Origin: Pedobacter sp. WC2423
Lineage (GTDB): Bacteria > Bacteroidota > Bacteroidia > Sphingobacteriales > Sphingobacteriaceae
DNA length: 64,000 nt
Assembly: GCF_040822065.1 (NCBI RefSeq)
Contig: NZ_CP162005.1
Coordinates: 3,348,001 to 3,412,000, forward strand
Direction: 5' to 3'
Shown here: in pieces, positions 55,756 to 63,170 of the stretch
How the letters are laid out: every line of letters begins with the position of its first letter
Numbering within the stretch: the stretch's first letter is position 1
Made by a program: the position numbers and the translations under genes
The notes under the pieces: model-generated
What the model saw: the letters and a program-made list of their open reading frames with translations, nothing else
The model's database searches: none
What the model was told of the DNA's origin: nothing

Positions 55756-55855
55756 AATTTATTATTTTAATGGTATTAATAATAGTCTAAATTGATTTAT
55801 CCCGGAATCCTGCAGCACCTGGATCCAAAAGATATGAATTTATAAGCCAGTAATG

Positions 55856-56251
55856 TTAAGCTTTCGGCCAGTCATTGATGTGCTCGGCATTGCCAAGCTT
55901 CAGTTTACGGGCAGAAATCTGAAATTTCAGGGTCATTGGATTAGCACCAGTGATATTAATTCCTTCGGTATACTTGACAATATAACCATCCTCAAAATGA
56001 ACTTCTTTCATTTTGGCATCTTCTTCAGATTTCTTGATCAGCAGTGTGCCTGCTAAAGGTTTATATTGATTGTTAACCATTGATTCAACGATAGAAGTGT
56101 CTTCTGTTGATTCAATTTCCACGTCGATTGTACCACCATATACTCCGGAAGAGGGTCTTCCTTTGGCGTCTACATCCCGGTTCAGCGAATAGGAACAATG
56201 GAGTACATCGTACTCCTTGCCCGAAAAGTTTAATCTTGCTTTGAAAGCCAT
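55856..56251 (-). CDS. tssD: Type VI tube protein TssD (Hcp-like), copy 1
   Basis: This 131-aa Hcp-type protein, first gene of the minus-strand cargo operon, has the same blocks as copy 2 (SLNRDVDAKGRPSSGVYGGT, ESMVNNQYKPLAGT, ISARKLKLGNAEHINDWPKA). The C-terminal PKA and the aligned length support recent duplication followed by divergence. Two tube proteins in tandem allow mixed or cargo-specific tubes. The promoter presumably lies in the 674-bp gap upstream; I could not identify it. Confidence 0.92.
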   Translation of the reverse strand: MAFKARLNFSGKEYDVLHCSYSLNRDVDAKGRPSSGVYGGTIDVEIESTEDTSIVESMVNNQYKPLAGTLLIKKSEEDAKMKEVHFEDGYIVKYTEGINITGANPMTLKFQISARKLKLGNAEHINDWPKA

Positions 56252-56472
56252 AACTTTAATTTTTGGGTGAAATATATTTAATAAGTATGTACAATACTAA
56301 CAATAATTTTGCCAACATTAAAACTTTCGTTTCTTTATCAGACACGCCCCCTTTGATTACAGATCAGGGAGATATATTTTTTTTATCAGGGATAAAACTG
56401 GTAAAAAATCGAATTAGATACCGTTTTGTGAGTGTTGAATTAGACTACAGTTTGTAGTTAAAAGATACAGTT

Positions 56473-56780
56473 ATGTCAAATTTCAGGATTGGAGCAGGTA
56501 AAGTAAAAACAGGAATTACAATCGATTATCAGACCTGATGTGTCAGGTGAAATCGGTATAAGACAGTTCATAGATTTCTTATACTGATCAATAATAACCA
56601 ACTTCTAACATTGATCAAAACTTAACATTCAGAATCTAAGTGCCGGGATTCAGATCAGCTGAACGCAATCGAGTTGATAATTGAGCGTAACCGGGCTGGA
56701 GAACAGATGACAATATAGACCCGGTATTAGTCCAGAATATTGGCCGTGTGATTGATGAATATAAGCAATTTGATTCATAA
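56473..56780 (+). pseudogene. Possible remnants of small genes in the 674-bp gap upstream of the Hcp operon
   Basis: A 21-codon stretch (56473-56538) starts MSNFRIGAGKVKTGITIDYQ and stops early. Further on, a coding-like segment reads DQLNAIELIIERNRAGEQM in one frame (about 56654-56710) and continues in the next frame as DDNIDPVLVQNIGRVIDEY, ending at TAA 56778-56780. One frameshift would join the latter pair into a plausible helical C-terminus. No family was recognised. The rest of 56252-56925 shows nothing definite. Confidence 0.3.
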
Positions 56781-56925
56781 AAATGCCTGAAAATCCCAAT
56801 AAGTGAAGAAGAAAGTTACGGGTTTCCGTAATTGCCTTATTTTCACCGCGTCAAAAAGAGGTTTGGTGTAAAAAAATATTCTTTTTATAAAGGTAATATT
56901 ATACTTGTCGAAAATATACTCAATT

Positions 56926-58392
56926 ATGAAAAGACAAATACCAATAAAATCTATTTCTAAATGGATTATTTTAATTTTTATAACTACTTTCTGCGTCTCA
57001 TGCAAAAAGGATGGAACTACGAGTGAAAATTCAAAAACCAGCAAATATTCTGAATTGCAAAGATGGTATAATACAGAGAACGCAAAGTCACTAGGTGGAA
57101 ATAACACTTTACCAGGATTAATACCTAATTGGGAAAAAGTCAATGCAAGACAAGACAGCACTAAAATCATTTATGAAGTCGAAGTCGAAAATCCAAACAA
57201 AGTTTTTCTTGCAAATGAAAAAATTGATGCGTCTAAAGCTTCAGAAAGTTATAAATTGAGCCAATTTCGCCTGGTATTCATTATTGATCAAAAAACAAAA
57301 GAGATTAAAGGAGGGTTCATGAATATTCTTAGCGAGAATATAAATGAGACTGATAAAGAAATACATTATAAAAATGTCGGTACTTTCTCGGGAAAAATAC
57401 AATATTATTCAATTTCCGGAAAATATCTGAATGGTTGGGCCTACAAAAATGGGAAAATAAATAAAACAATTAAACCTGGACAATTTACAATAAACAATGG
57501 TGTTAAAACAGAGTATGATCTATGTTCTACAACAAAAACTCCAAGATATGGAACTATTTGCGCTGGAGAGGGTGATGGCGGCGGCTGCACTACATCGTTT
57601 TTAGGGTGGGATACTGCAACTTCTTGTCAATCATTTAATCCAGATGATGGCAGTGCTGGTGGTGGTGATTTTGGAGGAGGTGGCGGTGACCCAGCACCAA
57701 ATCCATCATTAACTCCACTTGATAATAATGACTTTGTTAATAAGATTGATGATGAAAAATTAAAAGACTGTTTTAAAAAGGCATTAGAAAAATTAAAATA
57801 TATTGATAGAGCTTGTCTTCCAAATTTAGTTACTGCTTTTGCTGGAACTACACCTGGTTACAATTGGAAAATGCAAGATGGAATTACAAATGGGAATAAT
57901 GCTGTAACAAGTAACATATATAACAGCAGCACCGGAACAGTAACGACAACATTCAATTCTGCTAATTTCAAGGGTGGAAGTGATTTAGCAATTGCTAAAA
58001 CAATTCTACATGAATCTGTCCATGCTTATTTAGTTGCTTATTTTAAAGTAGATCCATTGTCTGCACAAAAGACATTCTCCCAGTATCTTCAAGATTTCAA
58101 TAGCACAACACGTCCCGATCTAAATGACCTACAGCATAATGAAATGGTCAGAAATTTTATAGGTAGTGTAGCTGGTAATTTAATAACTTATGGGAAAAAT
58201 CAAGGATACAATTTACCTGATCAGTTTTATTATGATTTATCTTGGGGTGGACTTCAAGAAACCTCAGCCTTCAAGGCTTTTAGTGAAGAAGTACAAAAAA
58301 GGATTAATAATGTAATTCTTAGTGAACAAAGCGGAAAAGATATTGATGGAAATACAAGTTCACCCAAAGGTAGTACATCAGGTGGCTGCTAA
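56926..58392 (+). CDS. Lipoprotein with HExxH zincin motif, function unknown
   Basis: The ATG at 56926 gives a lipoprotein signal with the lipobox cysteine C26 (TTFCVSCKKDG); an upstream TTG at 56905 is less likely. After an N-terminal domain of about 210 residues comes a Gly/Asp-rich linker (about 243-262), then a C-terminal domain. That domain has H362-E-S-V-H366 in AKTILHESVHAYLVAYFKV, followed by an Asn/Glu-rich helix and SWGGLQETSAFKAF, the layout of a zinc metalloprotease. The 488-aa protein would be tethered on the cell surface or in the periplasm. It is divergent from the type VI cargo operon. It may be a protease, a toxin domain or a bystander. Confidence 0.75.
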   Translation: MKRQIPIKSISKWIILIFITTFCVSCKKDGTTSENSKTSKYSELQRWYNTENAKSLGGNNTLPGLIPNWEKVNARQDSTKIIYEVEVENPNKVFLANEKIDASKASESYKLSQFRLVFIIDQKTKEIKGGFMNILSENINETDKEIHYKNVGTFSGKIQYYSISGKYLNGWAYKNGKINKTIKPGQFTINNGVKTEYDLCSTTKTPRYGTICAGEGDGGGCTTSFLGWDTATSCQSFNPDDGSAGGGDFGGGGGDPAPNPSLTPLDNNDFVNKIDDEKLKDCFKKALEKLKYIDRACLPNLVTAFAGTTPGYNWKMQDGITNGNNAVTSNIYNSSTGTVTTTFNSANFKGGSDLAIAKTILHESVHAYLVAYFKVDPLSAQKTFSQYLQDFNSTTRPDLNDLQHNEMVRNFIGSVAGNLITYGKNQGYNLPDQFYYDLSWGGLQETSAFKAFSEEVQKRINNVILSEQSGKDIDGNTSSPKGSTSGGC

Positions 58393-58405
58393 AAATATTA
58401 GAATT

Positions 58406-58828
58406 ATGAATTACACAAATTTAGTTCGAACAATCATTATAACAATTCTAGCATTTTCGATTTTTACAGGATGCGTAACCCAGCAAGGCCAAGTAATAAC
58501 GAAAGACGGTAATTACAATGTACACATATCGAAATCCAACTCTAGCAAAGATCCAATAGTTTATGGCCGTCTACATGAATATAACTCTGACTATATTATA
58601 AAGATTGGTATTGTTAAGATAAATGACAGCATTATACATCACGCTGATACGACTGGAGAATTCAGTTTTAGAGTTAAATCCGGTAGATATAGTTTTAAAG
58701 GCCGATGCATTGGTAATCGAGATGTGAAATCAAAAAAAATCAGAGCAAATCTGGGTGATTCAATTAAAATAGATTTTTATCTTAAACAAGATACAACGAA
58801 ATTTGTAGACCCTCCAATACATAAATAA
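58406..58828 (+). CDS. Small unrecognised lipoprotein
   Basis: The 140-aa protein has a signal and lipobox (FSIFTGCVTQQGQVI, C23); the ATG at 58406 is used because an upstream frame from 58322 overlaps the zincin gene. The mature part resembles a carboxypeptidase-D-like/transthyretin-type beta sandwich (IHHADTTGEFSFRVKSGRYS), a fold often used in surface proteins. It follows the zincin lipoprotein by 13 bp and is probably co-transcribed, so it may be a partner or inhibitor of that protein. No terminator is obvious after it. Confidence 0.7.
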   Translation: MNYTNLVRTIIITILAFSIFTGCVTQQGQVITKDGNYNVHISKSNSSKDPIVYGRLHEYNSDYIIKIGIVKINDSIIHHADTTGEFSFRVKSGRYSFKGRCIGNRDVKSKKIRANLGDSIKIDFYLKQDTTKFVDPPIHK

Positions 58829-58922
58829 AGGAATATGGTAGAATGCAAAATATGCCCCGCATGGTCAAGGAAACATAAATTTAATTAAAATCGCTCATAT
58901 CGCCTTATTTTAAGTCTTGTTA

Positions 58923-59054
58923 CTGTGTAAAGCACAATTTACATGTTCCGTGGATAGTTTTAATTATTGTACTCCATTACTTAAATCCGCAGCATTACCG
59001 GATAAGGAACAGCACGACTTTACCAAATTACTAGATTTGTTGGTATTTCACTAA
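58923..59054 (+). pseudogene. Fragment resembling the C-terminus of a MarR-type regulator
   Basis: In the frame starting at 58923 a short open stretch ends LLKSAALPDKEQHDFTKLLD followed by LLVFH and a stop (TAA at 59052-59054). This resembles the last helix of MarR-family regulators. No N-terminal part or HTH remains upstream, where the frame is closed by a stop. The match is short and made by eye. Confidence 0.3.
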
Positions 59055-59062
59055 TCATAACT

Positions 59063-59176
59063 CACCTTCAAGTTGATTGCCTGCTCTATGTGGCCAACTG
59101 GCATTTCGTAATATCAGGCCATCAGAATTTTTGTCCCACTTGTACCGATACGAGACAATCCCACTTTGCTATTTGA
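59063..59176 (+). pseudogene. Fragment resembling an acyltransferase 3 (OafA/YrhL) family protein
   Basis: A 37-codon stretch reads CLLYVANWHFVISGHQNF, close to the LLYVANWxF...YF region of acyltransferase-3 membrane proteins, and then runs into a stop at 59174-59176. Nothing before or after continues the family convincingly. This suggests a decayed gene. Confidence 0.35.
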
Positions 59177-59967
59177 AAGTAAGTTCTGCTTACATACAAT
59201 TATAAGCACATTAAATTGCATCTTCCACCTGGTAATTCCAAATTATTCAGTTATTAATATATTTGATTTTCGCACACCGACTAAGTTATGCTTAACCAGC
59301 CCCACTTGAAGGCAGTAAATTAGGCTAAGGACTTAGCAAAACTTAGTCTTCACCTAGTAACGCTGGCAATGAACAATGCGCACAAGCGAGACGATCAGTA
59401 AATTATTGGTATACACCATTGATAATTGAATTTTGAGAGTCCATACACATGCGAACATTTGGATATTAAAGAGTTTACGTCCTTCAGGATAGATCTCATA
59501 GAATTTTAAACATTAGCTTTACCCCAATTTTGGGATAAACTAAATTCGACATGATGTCGAGCTAATTTGGCCTCCATTAATTTATAGAGTCTGGATAATT
59601 GAATTTTCGGAGTCAGTAATGGGAGTATCATGAAGAGTTTTGCGAGTCAGTCTGCAAAGCTGTAGAATAAACGAAAAAAGTATTCTAGCGGTCATATACG
59701 CAATGTGCTTAAGTTTACAATCCGCATTTCAAACTCTAGAAGTTTTTCTAAAGGTCAAATACATACGATCTGGTTATTCCGTTACCGTCACGAGGCAAAG
59801 AGGTGCTGCTACATCCGGTTGGGATGCGTATGGGTCAGTTAAATGGGTAATTAGCCGACTTAAGCTAGATGTAGTTGCCAGAGCATCAAAAAGATAAACT
59901 TTTTTTGATGGAAGATAAAATTATCATATTTATCGATATAACTTAATAATCAAAGCTAAAGTCTAGT
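59177..59967. other. Gene-poor, apparently decayed stretch with a short direct repeat
   Basis: No convincing gene is seen. A 22-bp imperfect direct repeat (GATAATTGAATTTT..., 59421-59442 and 59594-59615, three differences) is present. An 85-codon open frame at 59640-59897 has no recognisable motif or start signal and is not called. Together with the flanking fragments, 58829-59967 looks like eroded accessory DNA. Confidence 0.5.
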
Positions 59968-59996
59968 CAAAAAAAAGAGACCTGACTAGGTCTCTT
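59968..59996 (-). terminator. Terminator after the STAS-like gene (minus strand)
   Basis: AAGAGACC (59975-59982) pairs with GGTCTCTT (59989-59996) around TGACTA. On the minus strand the stem runs into a T run of eight (A run 59969-59976 on plus). It follows the STAS-like stop by about 20 bp and ends the two-gene unit. Confidence 0.88.
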
Positions 59997-60017
59997 AAAT
60001 ATTATTCAATTGAATTT

Positions 60018-60374
60018 TTACCATGAAAGACTAAAGTCTTCCAACTTTGAAATACTATTAAAAACTAATGTTTTATAACTAGTGGTAATTGCTTTTCTTT
60101 TCGTCTGTGTATTTGAAACAGCCCTCAACATTGAAATAATGTCAAAAGAGGCATTCTTAATATCTATATCTATATCTTGTTCATCAACATACAAATCTTT
60201 ATGAAATTGATCTGCGAATGAACGTGACATAAATATGGTACCACTAAAATTTATCTCAATCTTTGAATTAATTTTACCCTCCTCTTTAATGACATTTACC
60301 AGCCTTGTAGCTGACTCACGTGTATCTAAGGTTGATGGCAATATATCTGTGACTTTGATTTCCGAAGTAAACAT
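60018..60374 (-). CDS. STAS-like DUF4325 protein
   Basis: The 118-aa cytosolic protein has a mixed alpha/beta fold of the DUF4325 type: an N-terminal strand pair, KIEINFSGTIFMSRSFADQFHKD (the family's conserved 'S-x-F-x-D/A' helix), then DIDIDIKNASFDIISMLRAVSN. DUF4325 is described as STAS-like; STAS proteins of the SpoIIAA/RsbV kind are switched by phosphorylation on a serine by a GHKL kinase. The serine cluster in FMSRSF is where such a site would be expected. The gene encoding a GHKL ATPase ends 73 bp upstream on the same strand, which supports a partner pair. No sigma factor is nearby. Confidence 0.78.
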   Translation of the reverse strand: MFTSEIKVTDILPSTLDTRESATRLVNVIKEEGKINSKIEINFSGTIFMSRSFADQFHKDLYVDEQDIDIDIKNASFDIISMLRAVSNTQTKRKAITTSYKTLVFNSISKLEDFSLSW

Positions 60375-60447
60375 AATCGTTTCCCTTTCTTTTTTTGAGT
60401 GTGCAAAGATAATTAAATATAATTATAATTTCATTAATCTCCAAGTA

Positions 60448-61371
60448 TTATTCATAATAATCAGAAGGCCTGAATCCAGGCTTCGGTATTACCGGTATTC
60501 TCAAACATAAATACACTCCTTGCCAGTAAATTGTTTCAGGTAATTCGTATATCTCATTTATTTCTGAATTATGCATATTACAAACATTTCCTGAATAAAT
60601 GAAATATTTACCATTCAAGCCTTTAGTTAATAACTCTTTAGACGTACTTATTCCAAAACCCCTATCCACATCGGCGCTTTTAGTAGATTTACCCCCTAAA
60701 GCCGCTTCCATCGCCAGCCTATGATTAGTTACTTCATTTTTCAATTTTTCAAAGCCCGCATATGTTTCTAATATAGTCTGACCAATGTCAGCAACGACCA
60801 AGTCAATATATCCTTCTGATTTATAATACTGAGCAAATAAATATCCTTTATCATCTTTAGAATGATGCAAAACATTGTTTACGGCCTCATCAATTAAGTA
60901 CATCAAAGCAGTAATCATATTAGCAGAGACACCACATATTTTTACCAATAACTGATTGACTGCACTTAAAAACGCATCTCTAATTTCAGTTACATTAGCA
61001 CTAGAACCAGTTGGAAAGCAAATGATGGGGATGTAAGACTTATTTTGATAACCTGCGATAAACTGATTAAAATCACCTTCTAATTTATCTGGATCCAGTC
61101 CTTCTGGAAAATTAACGTAATGCATATAATCTTTAAAATACCCATGATTAAAATCGGTGGAGATATTGATGTTATAACCTTTTCTTTTATATTGCTCCAC
61201 TATTAATGGCAGTGATAGCAAGAAAAAAGGATTAGTAAACTTAGCTTCCTTGTAATCTAGAAATATTGCTTCACTAATATCAGCTGAAGATAATTGTTCT
61301 AGGAGACGCCATATTTTCTGTATTGGATCACCAAAATTCGAAAAAACACGTGATTCTAATATTATGTGCAT
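60448..61371 (-). CDS. GHKL-type ATP-binding protein (HATPase_c), partner of the STAS-like protein
   Basis: The 307-aa protein has an N-terminal alpha/beta domain (about 1-110) that looks STAS-like itself (IFLDYKEAKFTNPFFLLSLPL). An HATPase_c domain follows, with N-box YLIDEAVNNVLHHSKDD (residues 158-173), G1 motif VADIGQTI (193-200) and G2 motif DRGFGISTSKELL (236-248). No dimerisation/phospho-acceptor histidine domain is present, so it is an anti-sigma-type or MORC/MutL-like ATPase, not a sensor kinase. It is first in a two-gene unit with DUF4325. The pair is possibly a partner-switching module or part of a defence or stress system. Confidence 0.8.
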   Translation of the reverse strand: MHIILESRVFSNFGDPIQKIWRLLEQLSSADISEAIFLDYKEAKFTNPFFLLSLPLIVEQYKRKGYNINISTDFNHGYFKDYMHYVNFPEGLDPDKLEGDFNQFIAGYQNKSYIPIICFPTGSSANVTEIRDAFLSAVNQLLVKICGVSANMITALMYLIDEAVNNVLHHSKDDKGYLFAQYYKSEGYIDLVVADIGQTILETYAGFEKLKNEVTNHRLAMEAALGGKSTKSADVDRGFGISTSKELLTKGLNGKYFIYSGNVCNMHNSEINEIYELPETIYWQGVYLCLRIPVIPKPGFRPSDYYE

Positions 61372-61657
61372 AATTTATATCTAATAAGTTTACAAATGCA
61401 ATATATGCAATTAATCATGATTCAATTATAACTCATAGTTAAATATTTGTTTATTACTACTTGCATGACAATCTTTTAGATTTAATTTATTCGGTCTTAT
61501 AGCGAATAGTAGTGCTGTATAAATCAATAAATTATAAATATACTTGTTAAGGAAGAATATTCGAGAGATTCCCTCTTAAGTTGTCGAACATTAGTATCAT
61601 TTGAAAATCAAGAATGCGGAGATCTTTGTATAAACAGCCCAACCATCTGATCCCTTT

Positions 61658-61688
61658 TTGAATTTGGTTAAACTATTGTGTAATTTTG
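61658..61688 (+). promoter_or_regulatory. Promoter of ahcY
   Basis: TTG (61658-61660, within TTTTTG), exactly 20 nt of spacer and TAATTTTG (61681-61688) match the Bacteroidetes -33/-7 consensus. The transcript would start near 61695, giving a leader of about 98 nt with no pairing I recognise as a SAM or SAH riboswitch. The remaining upstream gap (61372-61657), divergent from the ATPase gene, shows nothing else definite. Confidence 0.75.
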
Positions 61689-61792
61689 TAGAAGAAAAAC
61701 AGATGTTTTGAAAAAGGTGGGCAAATAGTGAGCAACGCCAAAACTGTTACTTCTTAAATAATTGATATACAAATAATTAAACAAAACAAAAT

Positions 61793-63109
61793 ATGTCATC
61801 AGTAGAGACTACTTACGTTCCTTTTAAAGTAAAGGACATTTCACTGGCAGAATGGGGCCGTAAAGAAATTGGATTAGCAGAAGCAGAAATGCCAGGCTTA
61901 ATGTCTTTGCGTGCTGAATTTGGTCCTTCAAAACCATTAAAAGGTGCACGTATCGCAGGATGTTTGCACATGACTATCCAGACTGCGGTTTTAATTGAAA
62001 CTTTAGTTGAACTTGGAGCAGAAGTGACCTGGTCATCCTGCAATATTTTCTCTACACAAGATCACGCTGCTGCTGCTATTGCTGCTGCCGGAATCCAGGT
62101 TTACGCTTGGAAAGGCCTGAATGAAGCAGATTTCGACTGGTGTATTGAGCAAACTTTACATTTCGGTCCTGAGCAACAACCGTTAAATATGATCTTAGAC
62201 GATGGTGGTGACTTAACTAACATGGTTTTCGATAAATTCCCTGAGCTGATCGCTGCAATCAAAGGATTATCAGAAGAAACGACTACTGGTGTTCACCGTT
62301 TATATGAGCGTATGAAAAACGGTACTTTGCATTTACCAGCTATCAATGTAAATGACTCTGTTACTAAATCTAAATTTGACAACAAATACGGTTGCCGTGA
62401 GTCATTGGTAGATGCGATCCGTCGTGCTACTGATGTTATGCTTGCAGGTAAAGTTGCTGTAGTTGCAGGTTACGGTGATGTAGGTAAAGGTTCTGCTGAA
62501 TCTTTAAGCTCACAAGGTGTACGTGTTATCGTTTCTGAAATTGATCCTATCTGTGCATTACAAGCTGCAATGGAAGGTTATGAAGTAAAGAAATTTGCTA
62601 CAGCAGTTCAAGAAGCTGATATCGTTGTGACTACTACAGGTAACTGTAATATCGTTCGTCCTGAGCATTTCAGAGTAATGAAAGATAAAGTTATCGTTTG
62701 TAACATTGGTCACTTTGACAATGAAATCGATGTGGCCTGGTTAAACTCTAACTATGGTGATACTAAAATCGAAATCAAACCACAGGTTGATAAATATACT
62801 ATCGACGGTAAAGACGTTATTTTATTAGCTGAAGGCCGTTTAGTAAACTTAGGATGTGCTACCGGCCACCCAAGTTTCGTGATGTCTGCCTCTTTCACTA
62901 ACCAGACTTTAGCGCAGTTAGAGCTTTGGACTAACCCAGGAAAATATGAGAACAAAGTATATGTTCTTCCTAAATCACTGGATGAGAAAGTAGCCCGTTT
63001 ACACCTGGCAAAAATCGGTGTTGAATTAGACGTATTAGATCAGCAACAAGCGGATTATATCGGTGTACCAGTTGAAGGTCCTTTCAAACCAGAAGCTTAC
63101 AGATACTAG
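61793..63109 (+). CDS. ahcY: Adenosylhomocysteinase (SAH hydrolase)
   Basis: It splits S-adenosylhomocysteine into adenosine and homocysteine, clearing the product of methylation reactions. The N-terminal substrate region is [35 protein letters not shown] and [20 protein letters not shown] carry active-site Asp/Lys/Asn residues. NAD binding is in [18 protein letters not shown]. The C-terminus is the standard KPEAYRY, where the lysine reaches the NAD of the neighbouring subunit. The length of 438 aa is the normal bacterial size. It is monocistronic, between a promoter and a terminator. Confidence 0.98.
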   Translation: MSSVETTYVPFKVKDISLAEWGRKEIGLAEAEMPGLMSLRAEFGPSKPLKGARIAGCLHMTIQTAVLIETLVELGAEVTWSSCNIFSTQDHAAAAIAAAGIQVYAWKGLNEADFDWCIEQTLHFGPEQQPLNMILDDGGDLTNMVFDKFPELIAAIKGLSEETTTGVHRLYERMKNGTLHLPAINVNDSVTKSKFDNKYGCRESLVDAIRRATDVMLAGKVAVVAGYGDVGKGSAESLSSQGVRVIVSEIDPICALQAAMEGYEVKKFATAVQEADIVVTTTGNCNIVRPEHFRVMKDKVIVCNIGHFDNEIDVAWLNSNYGDTKIEIKPQVDKYTIDGKDVILLAEGRLVNLGCATGHPSFVMSASFTNQTLAQLELWTNPGKYENKVYVLPKSLDEKVARLHLAKIGVELDVLDQQQADYIGVPVEGPFKPEAYRY

Positions 63110-63127
63110 TCAGTTTAAATAATAAAG

Positions 63128-63160
63128 AAGGGATGTGCCGAAAGGTTACATCCCTTTTTT
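63128..63160 (+). terminator. Terminator after ahcY
   Basis: AAGGGATGT (63128-63136) pairs with ACATCCCTT (63148-63156) around a GCCGAAAGGTT-type loop and continues in TTTT. On the minus strand, A-rich flanks could also stop transcription of the gene at 63171. Confidence 0.88.
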
Positions 63161-63170
63161 ATAAGACAGG

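Noticed and set aside
56263-56457. 64-codon open frame upstream of the Hcp operon
   Set aside because: Composition is not protein-like, no motif, and it lies where the promoter of the divergent operon should be.
58322-58405. Earlier start for the small lipoprotein gene
   Set aside because: It would overlap the zincin gene by 71 bp and place 28 residues before the lipoprotein signal.
59640-59897. 85-codon open frame as a gene
   Set aside because: No recognisable motif, no plausible start context, and it lies in a stretch that otherwise looks decayed.
61695-61792. SAH or SAM riboswitch in the ahcY leader
   Set aside because: I could not build the conserved helices or core bases of any known class by eye; a covariance-model search would be decisive.
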